From an uncultured archaeon A07HN63 (GTDB lineage: Archaea; Halobacteriota; Halobacteria; Halobacteriales; Haloferacaceae), in the NCBI GenBank assembly GCA_000496215.1, contig KI543196.1, positions 76,927-87,867 of the forward strand: 10,941 nt of DNA, given 5' to 3'. The number at the start of each line of letters is the position of its first letter. Position 1 is the stretch's first letter. This document shows positions 1 through 6,550 of the stretch, piece by piece. The translations under genes were made by a program, and so were the position numbers. The notes below the pieces were generated by a model. It did not search any database and was not told the DNA's origin. It saw nothing but the letters and a program-made list of their open reading frames with translations.

Positions 1-541
1 CTTCGGCGGTGAACGGCGTGGTGACAATCGAGATGGTGAGGGCGCCGGAGTCGCGGGCGGCCTTGGCGACAACGGGAGCCGCGCCGGTGCCGGTGCCGCC
101 ACCGAGACCGGCGGTCACGAAGACCATATCCGAGCCCTCGATCTCGTCGTAGATCTCCTCCTGACTTTCGAGGGCGGCCTCCTCGCCGACCTGCGGCAGC
201 GAGCCCGCGCCGCGGCCCTGCGTTTTCTGTTGGCCCATCAGGATCTTGCTGTCGGCCTCGATGTCGACCAGATGCTGGACATCGGTGTTGGCCGCGACGA
301 GCTTCGCGCCCTGAATGCCCTCCTCGTGCATGCGGTTGATCGTGTTGCCGCCACCGCCGCCGCAGCCGACGACCGTAATGTCGGTCTGCAGGTCACTCAG
401 CACGTCCTTGAGCTCCTCATCGGTCATCGAGCCGGACTGTGGATCACTGCTTGAGGAGCTGGTCTCCTCGAACCCCTCGGCGCCGTTCTCCTCCGCGGCG
501 TCCTCGGCCTCGTCGATTGCGTCGTCAACGATATTGTCCAT
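1..541 (-). CDS. ftsZ1: Cell-division GTPase FtsZ (FtsZ1-type), N-terminal 180 residues, cut by window edge
   Basis: This is a tubulin-superfamily GTPase that polymerises at mid-cell into the division ring. Translation from the ATG at 541-539 gives an acidic, Ser-rich, probably disordered N-terminus (residues 1-45, including five consecutive Ser at 28-32). The Rossmann-like GTPase domain follows: glycine-rich nucleotide loop GCGGGGGN at 59-66, AANTD at 83-87, KTQGRGAGSLPQVGEE at about 105-120, and the tubulin/FtsZ signature GGGTGTG at 147-153. The frame stays open to the window edge, so the C-terminal half of the GTPase domain is missing. Haloarchaea carry FtsZ1 and FtsZ2. The opening residues MDNIVDDAIDEAE and the DtdA neighbour suggest FtsZ1, but that assignment is from memory of the families. 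It has its own promoter 50 bases downstream of the dtdA stop, and the transcript is probably leaderless or nearly so. Confidence 0.95.
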   Translation of the reverse strand, partial: MDNIVDDAIDEAEDAAEENGAEGFEETSSSSSDPQSGSMTDEELKDVLSDLQTDITVVGCGGGGGNTINRMHEEGIQGAKLVAANTDVQHLVDIEADSKILMGQQKTQGRGAGSLPQVGEEAALESQEEIYDEIEGSDMVFVTAGLGGGTGTGAAPVVAKAARDSGALTISIVTTPFTAE

Positions 542-550
542 TATAGCCCT

Positions 551-567
551 GGCTTGCGAACCAAGCC
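551..567. repeat. Inverted repeat between TATA box and start of ftsZ
   Basis: GGCTTG (551-556) and CAAGCC (562-567) form a perfect 6-base inverted repeat around a 5-base centre. It lies directly between the TATA element and the ftsZ ATG, where a bound repressor would block RNA polymerase. If the transcript starts near 546, the repeat is not transcribed and would act as a DNA site. The operator role is an inference from position. Confidence 0.4.
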
Positions 568-575
568 TATTTATC
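568..575 (-). promoter_or_regulatory. TATA box of ftsZ
   Basis: Read on the minus strand this is GATAAATA, centred about 30 bases before the ftsZ ATG. The spacing fits an archaeal TATA box for a transcript starting at, or a few bases before, the start codon. It lies in the 50-base gap after the dtdA stop codon, so ftsZ need not rely on read-through from dtdA. Confidence 0.6.
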
Positions 576-591
576 TTTCCCCATTCGGCAC

Positions 592-2040
592 TCACTCGTC
601 TATCGGCGGCTCAGCCGCGTCTGCCGGCGACAGGCCGGCGGGCCACGCGACCGCAAACCGCTCGACGCGATCGCTTTCGACCGCGTCAGGTGTGATCTCT
701 CGGCCGTTGACCTCGACCGTCTCGCCGGCTGCCAGCCGGCCAAACTTCGGTCCCTCGGGGACACCCAGTGTCGCCGCCTTTTCGGGATCGAACCCGGTAT
801 CTCGGCAGACGACGCCGTCGGCCGTCTGCTCGACGGACGCGTACTCCCTGCCGAGTAGCTCGGCCAGCCGGTCGACGAGATCGGTAAACTCGCCTGGATC
901 GGCGACGAGCGCGTCGCCGGCCGGCAGTGTCGCGCCCTCGGTCGTCTCGTAGGCAACGGTCGACTCGTCGACGGCCGTTAGCGTCGCGTCGGCGTCGATG
1001 CCGTTGGCGGCCCCGATGAGTTCGTCCGGTAGCGAGACGACGGTCCACGCGTCGGCGGGGTCGTCGTTCGAACCGCGCTCAGTCTCAACCGCGACCTCGC
1101 CGAACCGGAGCCCGTCGGCGACGGGCGACAGCGTCGTCTCGGCGGCCTCGACGACTGTCAGCGGTCGCTCGCCGACTGTCCGGAGCCATGTCTCGCTCAC
1201 GACACGGTAGCCGAGATCATCGATCACCGCCGTCAGATCCGGTTTCTCGCCATCGACGACGGCCAACTCGGCGTTGCTCGCGGCGAACGCCGCGTCGATC
1301 ACCTCGCGGTTCGCCGTTGGCTCGCCCATCGCCTCCAGTTGCCAGTCGGAGCCGATGTGACCGACTGCCCACGCCGTCTCGGTGACGAGCCGCTCACAGC
1401 GCGGCGTGTAGTGGCCGCCGCCGAAGCCGACGACGTGGCGTGGTCGGCCGTTGCGTGGCCGGCCGCCGTCAACCGGGTGGTGGTCCGCCGCGACGCCTCG
1501 GAGGTCGAGAACAGCGTTGGCGACGGCACGCGCGCCGTCGGGGTCCTGCCATTCGGCCTCGCCGCTACCGAGTTCGACGAACAACGATGGGGTTGCACAC
1601 TCACTGGGGCCGTGGTGGGTGCACTCGATGCCGACCTCGTACTCGTTGGGCGCGTGGGCGTCGAGCGCGTCGACGACCGTCTTGTGTGCGCCCGGTGCGG
1701 CGCGAGCGAAGGAGCCGGCCTCGCCACCGTATTCGGCGGGCCCGAAGTTGCCGGTGACGTGGGCGGTCAGCAACCGGCCGGTTTCGCCGGCGTGTCGGGA
1801 GACGAAGACAATACAATCGAGTTCGTCGGGGTCGGCAAACGCGGGTGTGGGATCGCCGAGTTCGATATGAATCGCGTCGAACTCGCGGAGTTCGAAGCCC
1901 TCTGTCGTGTAGTAGGTGCCGCCGCCGTCGCCGTCGGCGCGGCTCCCATCCTCGTGGGCCGTCCACGCGCCGACCGCCCGAAGCTGCTCGCCGATATGGG
2001 TCGAGGCCGCGTCCGCCCGACTGACGACGATACCGATCAC
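592..2040 (-). CDS. dtdA: D-aminoacyl-tRNA deacylase (DtdA, archaeal type)
   Basis: Hydrolyses the ester bond of D-aminoacyl-tRNAs mischarged with D-amino acids, recycling the tRNA and keeping D-residues out of proteins; cytosolic and zinc-dependent in the characterised archaeal family (Dtd2/GEK1 type). The 482-residue protein shows the family motifs in order: start MIGIVVSRAD, SRHAGETG at 81-88, ECTHHGP at 139-145 and GFGGGHYTPR at 205-214. The His/Cys/Glu-rich motifs are the likely metal and catalytic site. A second half from about residue 280 ends in a conserved GPKFGRLAAGETVEVNGREI-like stretch (about 427-454) and a short acidic tail. The GTG at 2040-2038 was chosen because it places the conserved opening strand at residue 1. 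A TTTT-containing element at 2061-2072 is a candidate TATA box. It runs in the same direction as ftsZ, 50 bases upstream. Long frames on the opposite strand are shadows. Confidence 0.93.
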   Translation of the reverse strand: MIGIVVSRADAASTHIGEQLRAVGAWTAHEDGSRADGDGGGTYYTTEGFELREFDAIHIELGDPTPAFADPDELDCIVFVSRHAGETGRLLTAHVTGNFGPAEYGGEAGSFARAAPGAHKTVVDALDAHAPNEYEVGIECTHHGPSECATPSLFVELGSGEAEWQDPDGARAVANAVLDLRGVAADHHPVDGGRPRNGRPRHVVGFGGGHYTPRCERLVTETAWAVGHIGSDWQLEAMGEPTANREVIDAAFAASNAELAVVDGEKPDLTAVIDDLGYRVVSETWLRTVGERPLTVVEAAETTLSPVADGLRFGEVAVETERGSNDDPADAWTVVSLPDELIGAANGIDADATLTAVDESTVAYETTEGATLPAGDALVADPGEFTDLVDRLAELLGREYASVEQTADGVVCRDTGFDPEKAATLGVPEGPKFGRLAAGETVEVNGREITPDAVESDRVERFAVAWPAGLSPADAAEPPIDE

Positions 2041-2060
2041 ACTATCACTCCGGCGTCGAT

Positions 2061-2072
2061 CCGCAAAACGCC
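2061..2072 (-). promoter_or_regulatory. Candidate TATA element of dtdA
   Basis: The minus strand reads GGCGTTTTGCGG, with the T-run about 27 bases before the GTG start at 2040. GC-flanked TTTT elements at this distance also precede the aldo/keto reductase gene in this window. The match to a TATA consensus is weak and the call rests mainly on spacing. Confidence 0.3.
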
Positions 2073-2135
2073 ACCGGCTTCGAGTGGTATCGCTGGGAGC
2101 CTGTACTCCACATCTCCTGTCTCCGGTGATCTGCC

Positions 2136-2162
2136 CCGGCGTTTCAGATCGAGCAACGCCGG
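2136..2162. repeat. Perfect 8-base inverted repeat upstream of the lipoprotein promoter
   Basis: CCGGCGTT (2136-2143) and AACGCCGG (2155-2162) are exact reverse complements separated by 11 bases. The centre-to-centre distance of 19 bases is close to two turns of B-DNA. The repeat lies in the 158-base divergent region, just upstream of the TATA-like element of the lipoprotein gene and about 96 bases from the dtdA start. A dimeric regulator site for the lipoprotein promoter is the simplest reading; no regulator is identified. Confidence 0.45.
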
Positions 2163-2166
2163 TCAG

Positions 2167-2175
2167 TGATTAATG
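2167..2175 (+). promoter_or_regulatory. Candidate TATA element of the lipoprotein gene
   Basis: The A/T-rich element TGATTAATG is centred 28 bases before the ATG at 2199, the spacing expected for a leaderless haloarchaeal transcript. This spacing also argues that the ATG at 2199, not the GTG at 2166 that overlaps the element, is the true start. Confidence 0.4.
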
Positions 2176-2198
2176 AGGGTGTGGGGTACAGATGCGAT

Positions 2199-3155
2199 AT
2201 GGACTCCCTCTCACGACGCAAACTGCTCGGCGGCTGTGCGGCCGGGCTGCTGGCCGGGCTGGCCGGCTGTAGCACCGACGCCGCGATGTTTGTCGAGACC
2301 GTCGAGACGCCGACCGCAGTCGGTCGAAAGGCGACGGACGGACCGGAGCGCGAACCCCGTGACAGCGACCGCGCCGAACTGGTTGCCGCCGCCGTCAACG
2401 GCGGCACGAACCGGAGCGACAGCTACGGCCCGCCCTACCAGCCCGACCGGCCGGTCGTGCACAACGACACCGTTTACACGCTCTCGTGGTCGGAGGCCAC
2501 CCGTGACACGTCCCGGACCGAGCACGAGATCGTGCTGACCGTCCACGACGACGACCGTGCGACCGATGCCGAATTCGCGGATTTACCTGCGGTCGACCGC
2601 GAGCGCGTCGATCCGAGGATGGTCGAGACCGCGGTCCGACGTGTCGAAGACACCGACGAGGAATTCCCCGTCGATTACGGCGCGCGGTTCTACTGGCCGC
2701 CGGCCGAGCGTGAGGCGTCCGCGCTCGTCCCCGAACCGCAGTACGACACGATCGAGATCGCCGGCCAGCCGGTCGAGCTATCGGTCGAGCCGACGACGGT
2801 GTCGCTCGACGTCTATCGGTATACCGCGAGCGAACGCGCGTCGTCGGTGGCGGCGTTCGGCCGGAAACTCCGGCGCGACCATCGGTTCGAGCTCTCCGGG
2901 CTCTCGAAGCCCGAACGCGAGTTCTTCGACCGCGTGCGCTCAGAGGGGTCGTTCTACAAGGGTTCCTTCGACGACGTGCCCGATGGCGCGTTCAAAGGTC
3001 TCGCCGACCATTTCGTCGCCGAGCCCGCGATATTCGTCGAGAACACGACCGGCGAGTGGCTCACCCGCTACGACGGCACCGATTATTGGGTCGAAATCGA
3101 CTTCGTGCTGCTGGATGAGTACGAACAGCGACTTCACGCCGTCGAGTCGCTGTAG
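2199..3155 (+). CDS. Tat-exported lipoprotein of unknown function
   Basis: A 318-residue exported protein. The N-terminus carries a twin-arginine signal (SRRKLL at residues 5-10), a short hydrophobic stretch and a lipobox LAGC, with Cys24 as the likely lipidated residue. It should be exported folded by the Tat system, as is usual in haloarchaea, and anchored to the outer face of the membrane. The mature part is acidic and hydrophilic, has no further membrane helix and matches no enzyme I recognise. Two halves look loosely alike: each has strands, a short Leu/Asp/Glu/Arg-rich helix (ADLPAVDRER; SGLSKPEREF) and then a strand pair with a Glu-Pro (VPEPQYDTIEI; VAEPAIFVEN). The end has a conserved-looking WLTRYDGTDYWVEID. 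The frame could begin at GTG 2166, but ATG 2199 places the signal peptide at residue 1 and fits the promoter. It diverges from dtdA and converges on the DUF7544-like gene 40 bases away. Confidence 0.85.
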   Translation: MDSLSRRKLLGGCAAGLLAGLAGCSTDAAMFVETVETPTAVGRKATDGPEREPRDSDRAELVAAAVNGGTNRSDSYGPPYQPDRPVVHNDTVYTLSWSEATRDTSRTEHEIVLTVHDDDRATDAEFADLPAVDRERVDPRMVETAVRRVEDTDEEFPVDYGARFYWPPAEREASALVPEPQYDTIEIAGQPVELSVEPTTVSLDVYRYTASERASSVAAFGRKLRRDHRFELSGLSKPEREFFDRVRSEGSFYKGSFDDVPDGAFKGLADHFVAEPAIFVENTTGEWLTRYDGTDYWVEIDFVLLDEYEQRLHAVESL

Positions 3156-3195
3156 CGACTGCCTGTCGGTGACTGCCTCGTGTATCAGTCATCGA

Positions 3196-4152
3196 TCAGC
3201 GACCGTTCGCACTGCTGGTCGCCGCGTCACCGTCGCCGGCGACATCGACGAAATCGAGGTCGGCGTCGAACCGCCCGAGCAGTCCGAGTGCGGCATACCA
3301 GAGGTAGCTCTTGATCGGGGTGTCGAGGACGACCGCAGCCACGTAGACGAACAGGAGATAGCCGAGCAGGAAAATCCCACCGACGGCGACCTCCAGTGCG
3401 GCCGTTCCCTCGACACCTGACAGCGCCAGCACCGCGAACGCGCCCAGAAAGGTGGTGATGAAAAACGAGACGACGAGCTTGAACGCGGTTGCGATTCCGG
3501 CGATCACCCACGAGAGCACGAGATACCCCGCGACTGCCAGCCGACCGCCGGTGCTGTCGACCCAGAACCGCCCCCAGCCGGCCAGCGGCCCCGTCTCCGC
3601 GCGCTGCATGATCGGGACGACGAACGATGTCGTCAGCGTGCCGACCACGAGATAGACCGCGGCCGCGACGAGGATACCAGCAGCGATCAGCAGTCCGGTC
3701 GTCGGTCCGGCCGTGCCGAGGTCTGCTGGGGTCAGCGTTCCGGTTGCGATCATCGGGATCGTGATGATCAGCGCCGCCACCACCAGCAGCGCGAGCCGGA
3801 AGCCGAACAGTTCGGCCCCACGCCGGAGGTTGTGGCGGGCGTACTCCCGGACCGCAAGTCGGTTCGTACACAGCGACTCGACGATCACCAGATCCGCGAC
3901 GGCGTTGATATACTGGATGAGCAGGAACCCCACGGCGCCGACCGCGAGCAGTACAGCTGTCGACGCGGACCCCAGTGGGTCGCCGGAGACACCCGCAAAT
4001 GCGGCGAACCGCGATACGCGGCTTGCGATGCTCGGGGCGAGACTGACCAGTAGGATGAGGGCGGCGAGCTTGAGCCAGCCGCCGATACCGAGCGCGCCCG
4101 CGTACGCCTGCGTATCGTCGACGGCATCCTGGAACGCGTCGAGCGTCGTCAT
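3196..4152 (-). CDS. Polytopic membrane protein, DUF7544-like
   Basis: A 318-residue integral membrane protein with about six or seven hydrophobic helices, at roughly 27-44, 64-82, 117-137, 150-170, 203-222, 224-245 and 254-277. The opening, an acidic amphipathic stretch followed by GGWLKLAALILL, and the late segment DTPIKSYLWYAALGLLGRF resemble the haloarchaeal DUF7544 group from memory. No transport motif, catalytic residue or known function is visible. The last 30 residues are acidic and probably cytoplasmic. The ATG at 4152 is preceded by GGGGGAG only two bases away, too close for a clearly good ribosome binding site. A strong TATA box about 116 bases upstream implies a leader of roughly 85-90 bases. 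It converges on the lipoprotein gene and diverges from the response regulator. Substrate and partners are unknown. Confidence 0.8.
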   Translation of the reverse strand: MTTLDAFQDAVDDTQAYAGALGIGGWLKLAALILLVSLAPSIASRVSRFAAFAGVSGDPLGSASTAVLLAVGAVGFLLIQYINAVADLVIVESLCTNRLAVREYARHNLRRGAELFGFRLALLVVAALIITIPMIATGTLTPADLGTAGPTTGLLIAAGILVAAAVYLVVGTLTTSFVVPIMQRAETGPLAGWGRFWVDSTGGRLAVAGYLVLSWVIAGIATAFKLVVSFFITTFLGAFAVLALSGVEGTAALEVAVGGIFLLGYLLFVYVAAVVLDTPIKSYLWYAALGLLGRFDADLDFVDVAGDGDAATSSANGR

Positions 4153-4263
4153 CGCTCCCCCAGTTCGCCGCTGGCTGGTGGAGTCACTGCGCTGTTGCCG
4201 GTGGTAGGTTGGCCGTCATGGGACCAAAACGGGGGCTGCATACCTCGCTATCGGCGTCAAATC

Positions 4264-4272
4264 CATATAAAC
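4264..4272 (-). promoter_or_regulatory. TATA box in the divergent region, best oriented to the membrane-protein gene
   Basis: The minus strand reads GGTTTATATGG, the closest match to a canonical archaeal TATA box in this window. It lies in the 218-base region between two divergent genes. For the membrane-protein gene it gives a leader of about 85-90 bases. The core ATATAAA also reads as a TATA box on the plus strand, where it would start a transcript near 4295 with a leader of about 75 bases before the response regulator. Direction is an inference. Confidence 0.5.
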
Positions 4273-4335
4273 CGGGGCGACGAATTTCAGAGCCGGCAGT
4301 CGCCAGCCGGTCGCTGTCCCCCAGCCAGTGAACGC

Positions 4336-4346
4336 AATGATTTTTG
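4336..4346 (+). promoter_or_regulatory. Candidate TATA element of the response regulator gene
   Basis: AATGATTTTTG is centred about 30 bases before the ATG at 4371. That spacing gives a leaderless or near-leaderless transcript and supports ATG 4371 over the in-frame TTG at 4344, which lies inside the element. Confidence 0.35.
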
Positions 4347-4370
4347 GGTACGGACGCAAACCGTCCTTTA

Positions 4371-5015
4371 ATGGACACCGACAGTGAGAAAACCATCCTC
4401 ATCGTGGAAGACGAGGAGTCACTGGCCGCATTACATGCCCACCACCTGCAGGACGACTACGAGGCGCGGGTTGCGTTCACCGGCGGTGAGGCACTCGTCG
4501 AACTCACGTCGGAGATCGATCTTGTCCTGCTCGATCGCCGGATGCCGGGCATGTCCGGCGACGAGCTGCTCGAACATATCGACGACTGGGAATCCGACTG
4601 TCAGGTCATCATGGTCACGGCGGTCGACCCCGATATGGACATCATCGATATGCCCTGTGAGGGGTATCTCACGAAGCCCGTCTCGAAGGAGGATCTGCTG
4701 ACCGCCGTCGAGCAGGCGTTCCTGATCGACAAATACGAGAACCTCGTGATGGAGTACTACGAGACCCGAAAGAAGTACGCGACGCTGTCAGCGGAGTTCG
4801 CGCCGGGCGAACTCGACGACGAGCGCTTCGAGGAACTCGAAACCCGGCTTGAGGAGCTCGAAACCGAGATCGGCGACACCCTCGACGAGTTCCCCGACGG
4901 CGACCTCAGCGAGGCGTTCCGTGGCATCCACCAGACCGACGACGGCGAGGCCGACGACACCGCAGAGGGTGCCGATGCCAGCGACACAGTTGAAGACGAA
5001 GCCGCGGACGACTGA
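4371..5015 (+). CDS. Response regulator, receiver domain plus HalX domain
   Basis: A 214-residue cytoplasmic two-component response regulator. Residues 7-115 form a complete receiver domain: acidic pair E13/D14, phospho-acceptor D55 in LLDRRMPGMSG, the conserved Thr83 in VTA, and Lys102 in LTKP. Residues 118-175 are a Tyr/Lys/Glu-rich helical segment (KYENLVMEYYETRKKYATLS, then an EELETRLEELETEI coiled coil) matching the halobacterial HalX domain, which is found almost always after receivers or with sensor kinases. A 35-residue acidic Asp/Glu tail follows. There is no DNA-binding domain, so output is probably through protein contact. No histidine kinase lies nearby, so the input must come from an unlinked kinase. 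The ATG at 4371 places the receiver at the N-terminus; a TTG nine codons upstream adds nothing recognisable. It diverges from the membrane-protein gene. Confidence 0.93.
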   Translation: MDTDSEKTILIVEDEESLAALHAHHLQDDYEARVAFTGGEALVELTSEIDLVLLDRRMPGMSGDELLEHIDDWESDCQVIMVTAVDPDMDIIDMPCEGYLTKPVSKEDLLTAVEQAFLIDKYENLVMEYYETRKKYATLSAEFAPGELDDERFEELETRLEELETEIGDTLDEFPDGDLSEAFRGIHQTDDGEADDTAEGADASDTVEDEAADD

Positions 5016-5077
5016 TCGGTCTCACGCGTCGGTTCCGTCTCCCACCCGCTTTTCCGTTGCCTGCCCGTAATGCTGCT

Positions 5078-5314
5078 GTGACAACTGTCGAAATCGAATA
5101 CTGCGTCCCCTGCGGTATGCTGGACCGCGCGCTCACCGTCGAGGAAGCAGTTCTCCGGCAGTTTGCCGACACCCTCGACCGCGTTTCGCTCGTCATGGGC
5201 GACGACGGCATCTTCGTCGTTCGTGTCGACGGCGACACCGTCTACGACAAAACCGAGGACGGGTTCGATGTCGACGAGATCGTTCGTCGGGTTCGAGCGC
5301 AACTCGACGCCTGA
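5078..5314 (+). CDS. SelW/Rdx-family thioredoxin-like CxxC protein
   Basis: A 78-residue small redox protein. Starting at the GTG at 5078 it begins with VEIEYCVPCG, a first strand leading directly into a CxxC motif, as in the SelT/SelW/SelH (Rdx) thioredoxin-like fold. Both Cys are encoded as Cys; there is no in-frame UGA. The remaining strand-helix order (VSLVMGDDGIFVVRVDGDTV, then a helix ending DEIVRRVRAQL) and the length fit the family, although the usual C-terminal strand region is rich in Asp as expected of a halophile. A thiol-disulfide role is inferred; substrate and reductant are unknown. An in-frame TTG at 5057 would add only seven unlikely residues. It lies 62 bases after the response regulator and could be co-transcribed with it; no convincing separate promoter is visible. 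Confidence 0.85.
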   Translation: MTTVEIEYCVPCGMLDRALTVEEAVLRQFADTLDRVSLVMGDDGIFVVRVDGDTVYDKTEDGFDVDEIVRRVRAQLDA

Positions 5315-5317
5315 GCG

Positions 5318-5340
5318 GTCGCCGCCGCTGGGCGGCGATC
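5318..5340. terminator. GC hairpin between convergent genes
   Basis: TCGCCGCC (5319-5326) and GGCGGCGA (5331-5338) form a perfect 8-base stem with a 4-base loop. It fills the 24-base gap between the Rdx stop at 5314 and the reductase stop at 5339. Its position suggests a two-way transcript end or a stabiliser of both 3' ends. There is no flanking T-run on either strand, so intrinsic termination is not proven. Confidence 0.45.
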
Positions 5341-6355
5341 AGTGTCCCCAGCGAACGCCCTCTTCGTTGTACCGGGCGTCGGTGATGCGGTCGTGCTGGT
5401 CGTCGCTGATCGACACCTCGGCCGCGCCGACGTTCTCCTCCAGCTGGTCGACCGTTCGCGCGCCGATGATCGGTACGCAGGTGAAGGCGTCCTGATCCAT
5501 CAGCCAGCGCAACGAGACCTGCGCGGGCGTGGCGTCGACCTCGTCGGCGACAGCACGGATCTCGTCGAGGACTTTCCAGCCGCGCTCGGAAAGATAGAAC
5601 CGCTCGAAGCGGTCGTCGAAGCTGGCCCGCGAGCCGTCGGGCGCCTCGACGGCGGTCGGATCGTCCGGATCGGTGCGGGTGTATTTGCCTGTGAGGAAGC
5701 CGCCGGCCAGCGGCGAGTACGGACAGACGGCCAGCTCCTGATCGGCCGCCACCGACAGGTAGTCCTCGACATCCTCGTAGTAGCCCGCGTGGAACAGCGG
5801 CTGGACGACATCGAACCGCTGGTAGTCGTTGACATCGGCTTTCCAGAGTGCCTTCGTCAGTTGCCAGGCCGCCATCGTCGACGCACCGAGGTAGTTCACT
5901 TTGCCGTCCTCGACGAGGCCAGTCAGGGCTGAGAGCGTCTCCTCGATCGGCGTGTTCTCGTCCCAGCGGTGGATGTAGTAGAGGTCGAGGTAGTCCGTGC
6001 CGAGATTGTCGAGGGTCCTGTCGATCTGGTTGCGGATGTGGGTCCGCGAGAGTCCCGAGCCGTTGGGGTTGGTTTCGTCGTACTCGAAGTACACCTTCGA
6101 GGTGAGAACGAACTTCTCGCGATCCCTGTTTTCGAGCCAACTCCCGATGTAGGACTCGCTGGTGCCGTTTGGCTCGCCGTAGATGTTGGCCGAATCGATG
6201 AAGGTACCGCCGTGGTCGGCGAAGGCGTCCAGCAGTTCGTGGGCGTCGTCCTCGTCGGTTTCGAGCACCCCGTTGGTCCGGCGGCCGAACCGCCACGTGC
6301 CGAAACAGAGTTCCGAGACTTTCGTGCCCGTCGCACCGAGATATCGATAGTCCAT
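5339..6355 (-). CDS. Aldo/keto reductase family protein
   Basis: A 338-residue NAD(P)H-dependent oxidoreductase of the AKR superfamily with a (beta/alpha)8 barrel, acting on carbonyl substrates in the cytosol. The complete catalytic tetrad is visible: Asp54 and Tyr59 in TFIDSANIYG, Lys87 in FVLTSKV, and His129 in DLYYIHRWD. The family cofactor region near the C-terminus is present as VPIIGARTVDQLEENV. It begins with the typical MDYRYLGATGTKVSELCFGTW. The length and the YxLG...K.S.l.lGtw opening resemble AKRs related to potassium-channel beta subunits or YhdN/IolS-type reductases; the substrate cannot be told. The ATG at 6355 was chosen because the fold begins there, although the same frame stays open for over 800 bases upstream through antisense of the ABC gene. 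A TTTT element at 6380-6390 fits a TATA role. Confidence 0.93.
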   Translation of the reverse strand: MDYRYLGATGTKVSELCFGTWRFGRRTNGVLETDEDDAHELLDAFADHGGTFIDSANIYGEPNGTSESYIGSWLENRDREKFVLTSKVYFEYDETNPNGSGLSRTHIRNQIDRTLDNLGTDYLDLYYIHRWDENTPIEETLSALTGLVEDGKVNYLGASTMAAWQLTKALWKADVNDYQRFDVVQPLFHAGYYEDVEDYLSVAADQELAVCPYSPLAGGFLTGKYTRTDPDDPTAVEAPDGSRASFDDRFERFYLSERGWKVLDEIRAVADEVDATPAQVSLRWLMDQDAFTCVPIIGARTVDQLEENVGAAEVSISDDQHDRITDARYNEEGVRWGH

Positions 6356-6379
6356 ACCCCCGGTTTCGGATGGAACGGC

Positions 6380-6390
6380 AAAAGCATATC
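6380..6390 (-). promoter_or_regulatory. Candidate TATA element of the aldo/keto reductase gene
   Basis: The minus strand reads GATATGCTTTT, lying 25-35 bases before the ATG at 6355. It suggests a short or absent leader. The element is in the 83-base gap after the microprotein stop, so the reductase could also be reached by read-through from the microprotein promoter. Confidence 0.35.
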
Positions 6391-6438
6391 CAGCGACGAC
6401 GAGCGATGCTGCAAGACATCCGCGAGAACCGACACTAC

Positions 6439-6528
6439 TCAGAGAAAGACAGTCAGGCCTGTGGTAAACCCGATCGCGATGTAGATGAGGATCATCATGG
6501 CCAGCCCGGCAATGTCGAGACTGTCCAT
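6439..6528 (-). CDS. Predicted 29-residue single-helix membrane microprotein
   Basis: ATG at 6528-6526 opens a 29-codon frame ending in TGA at 6441-6439. The product is MDSLDIAGLAMMILI followed by YIAIGFTTGLTVFL: two acidic residues, then one continuous hydrophobic helix with small residues (Gly, Ala, Thr) on one face, ending almost at the membrane boundary. Support beyond the frame itself: a TATA-like element 27 bases before the ATG (6551-6563), 22 of 28 sense codons after the Met ending in G or C, and a 174-base space between the reductase start and the minus-strand promoter not otherwise explained. It lies upstream of the reductase on the same strand and diverges from the ABC exporter. No function is recognised; many such single-helix peptides regulate or stabilise larger membrane complexes, but that is speculation here. 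Confidence 0.5.
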   Translation of the reverse strand: MDSLDIAGLAMMILIYIAIGFTTGLTVFL

Positions 6529-6550
6529 GCCGGCCCGTTGGGCGTCCAAC

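Noticed and set aside
1339..2169. Open frame of 276 codons on the plus strand, antisense to dtdA
   Set aside because: It covers the strongly conserved motifs of DtdA on the other strand, its product has no domain signs, and long antisense frames are expected in GC-rich DNA.
5070..5081. Four-codon upstream frame ATG CTG CTG TGA overlapping the Rdx GTG start
   Set aside because: Could be a coupling peptide, but such a short frame is expected by chance and nothing else supports it.
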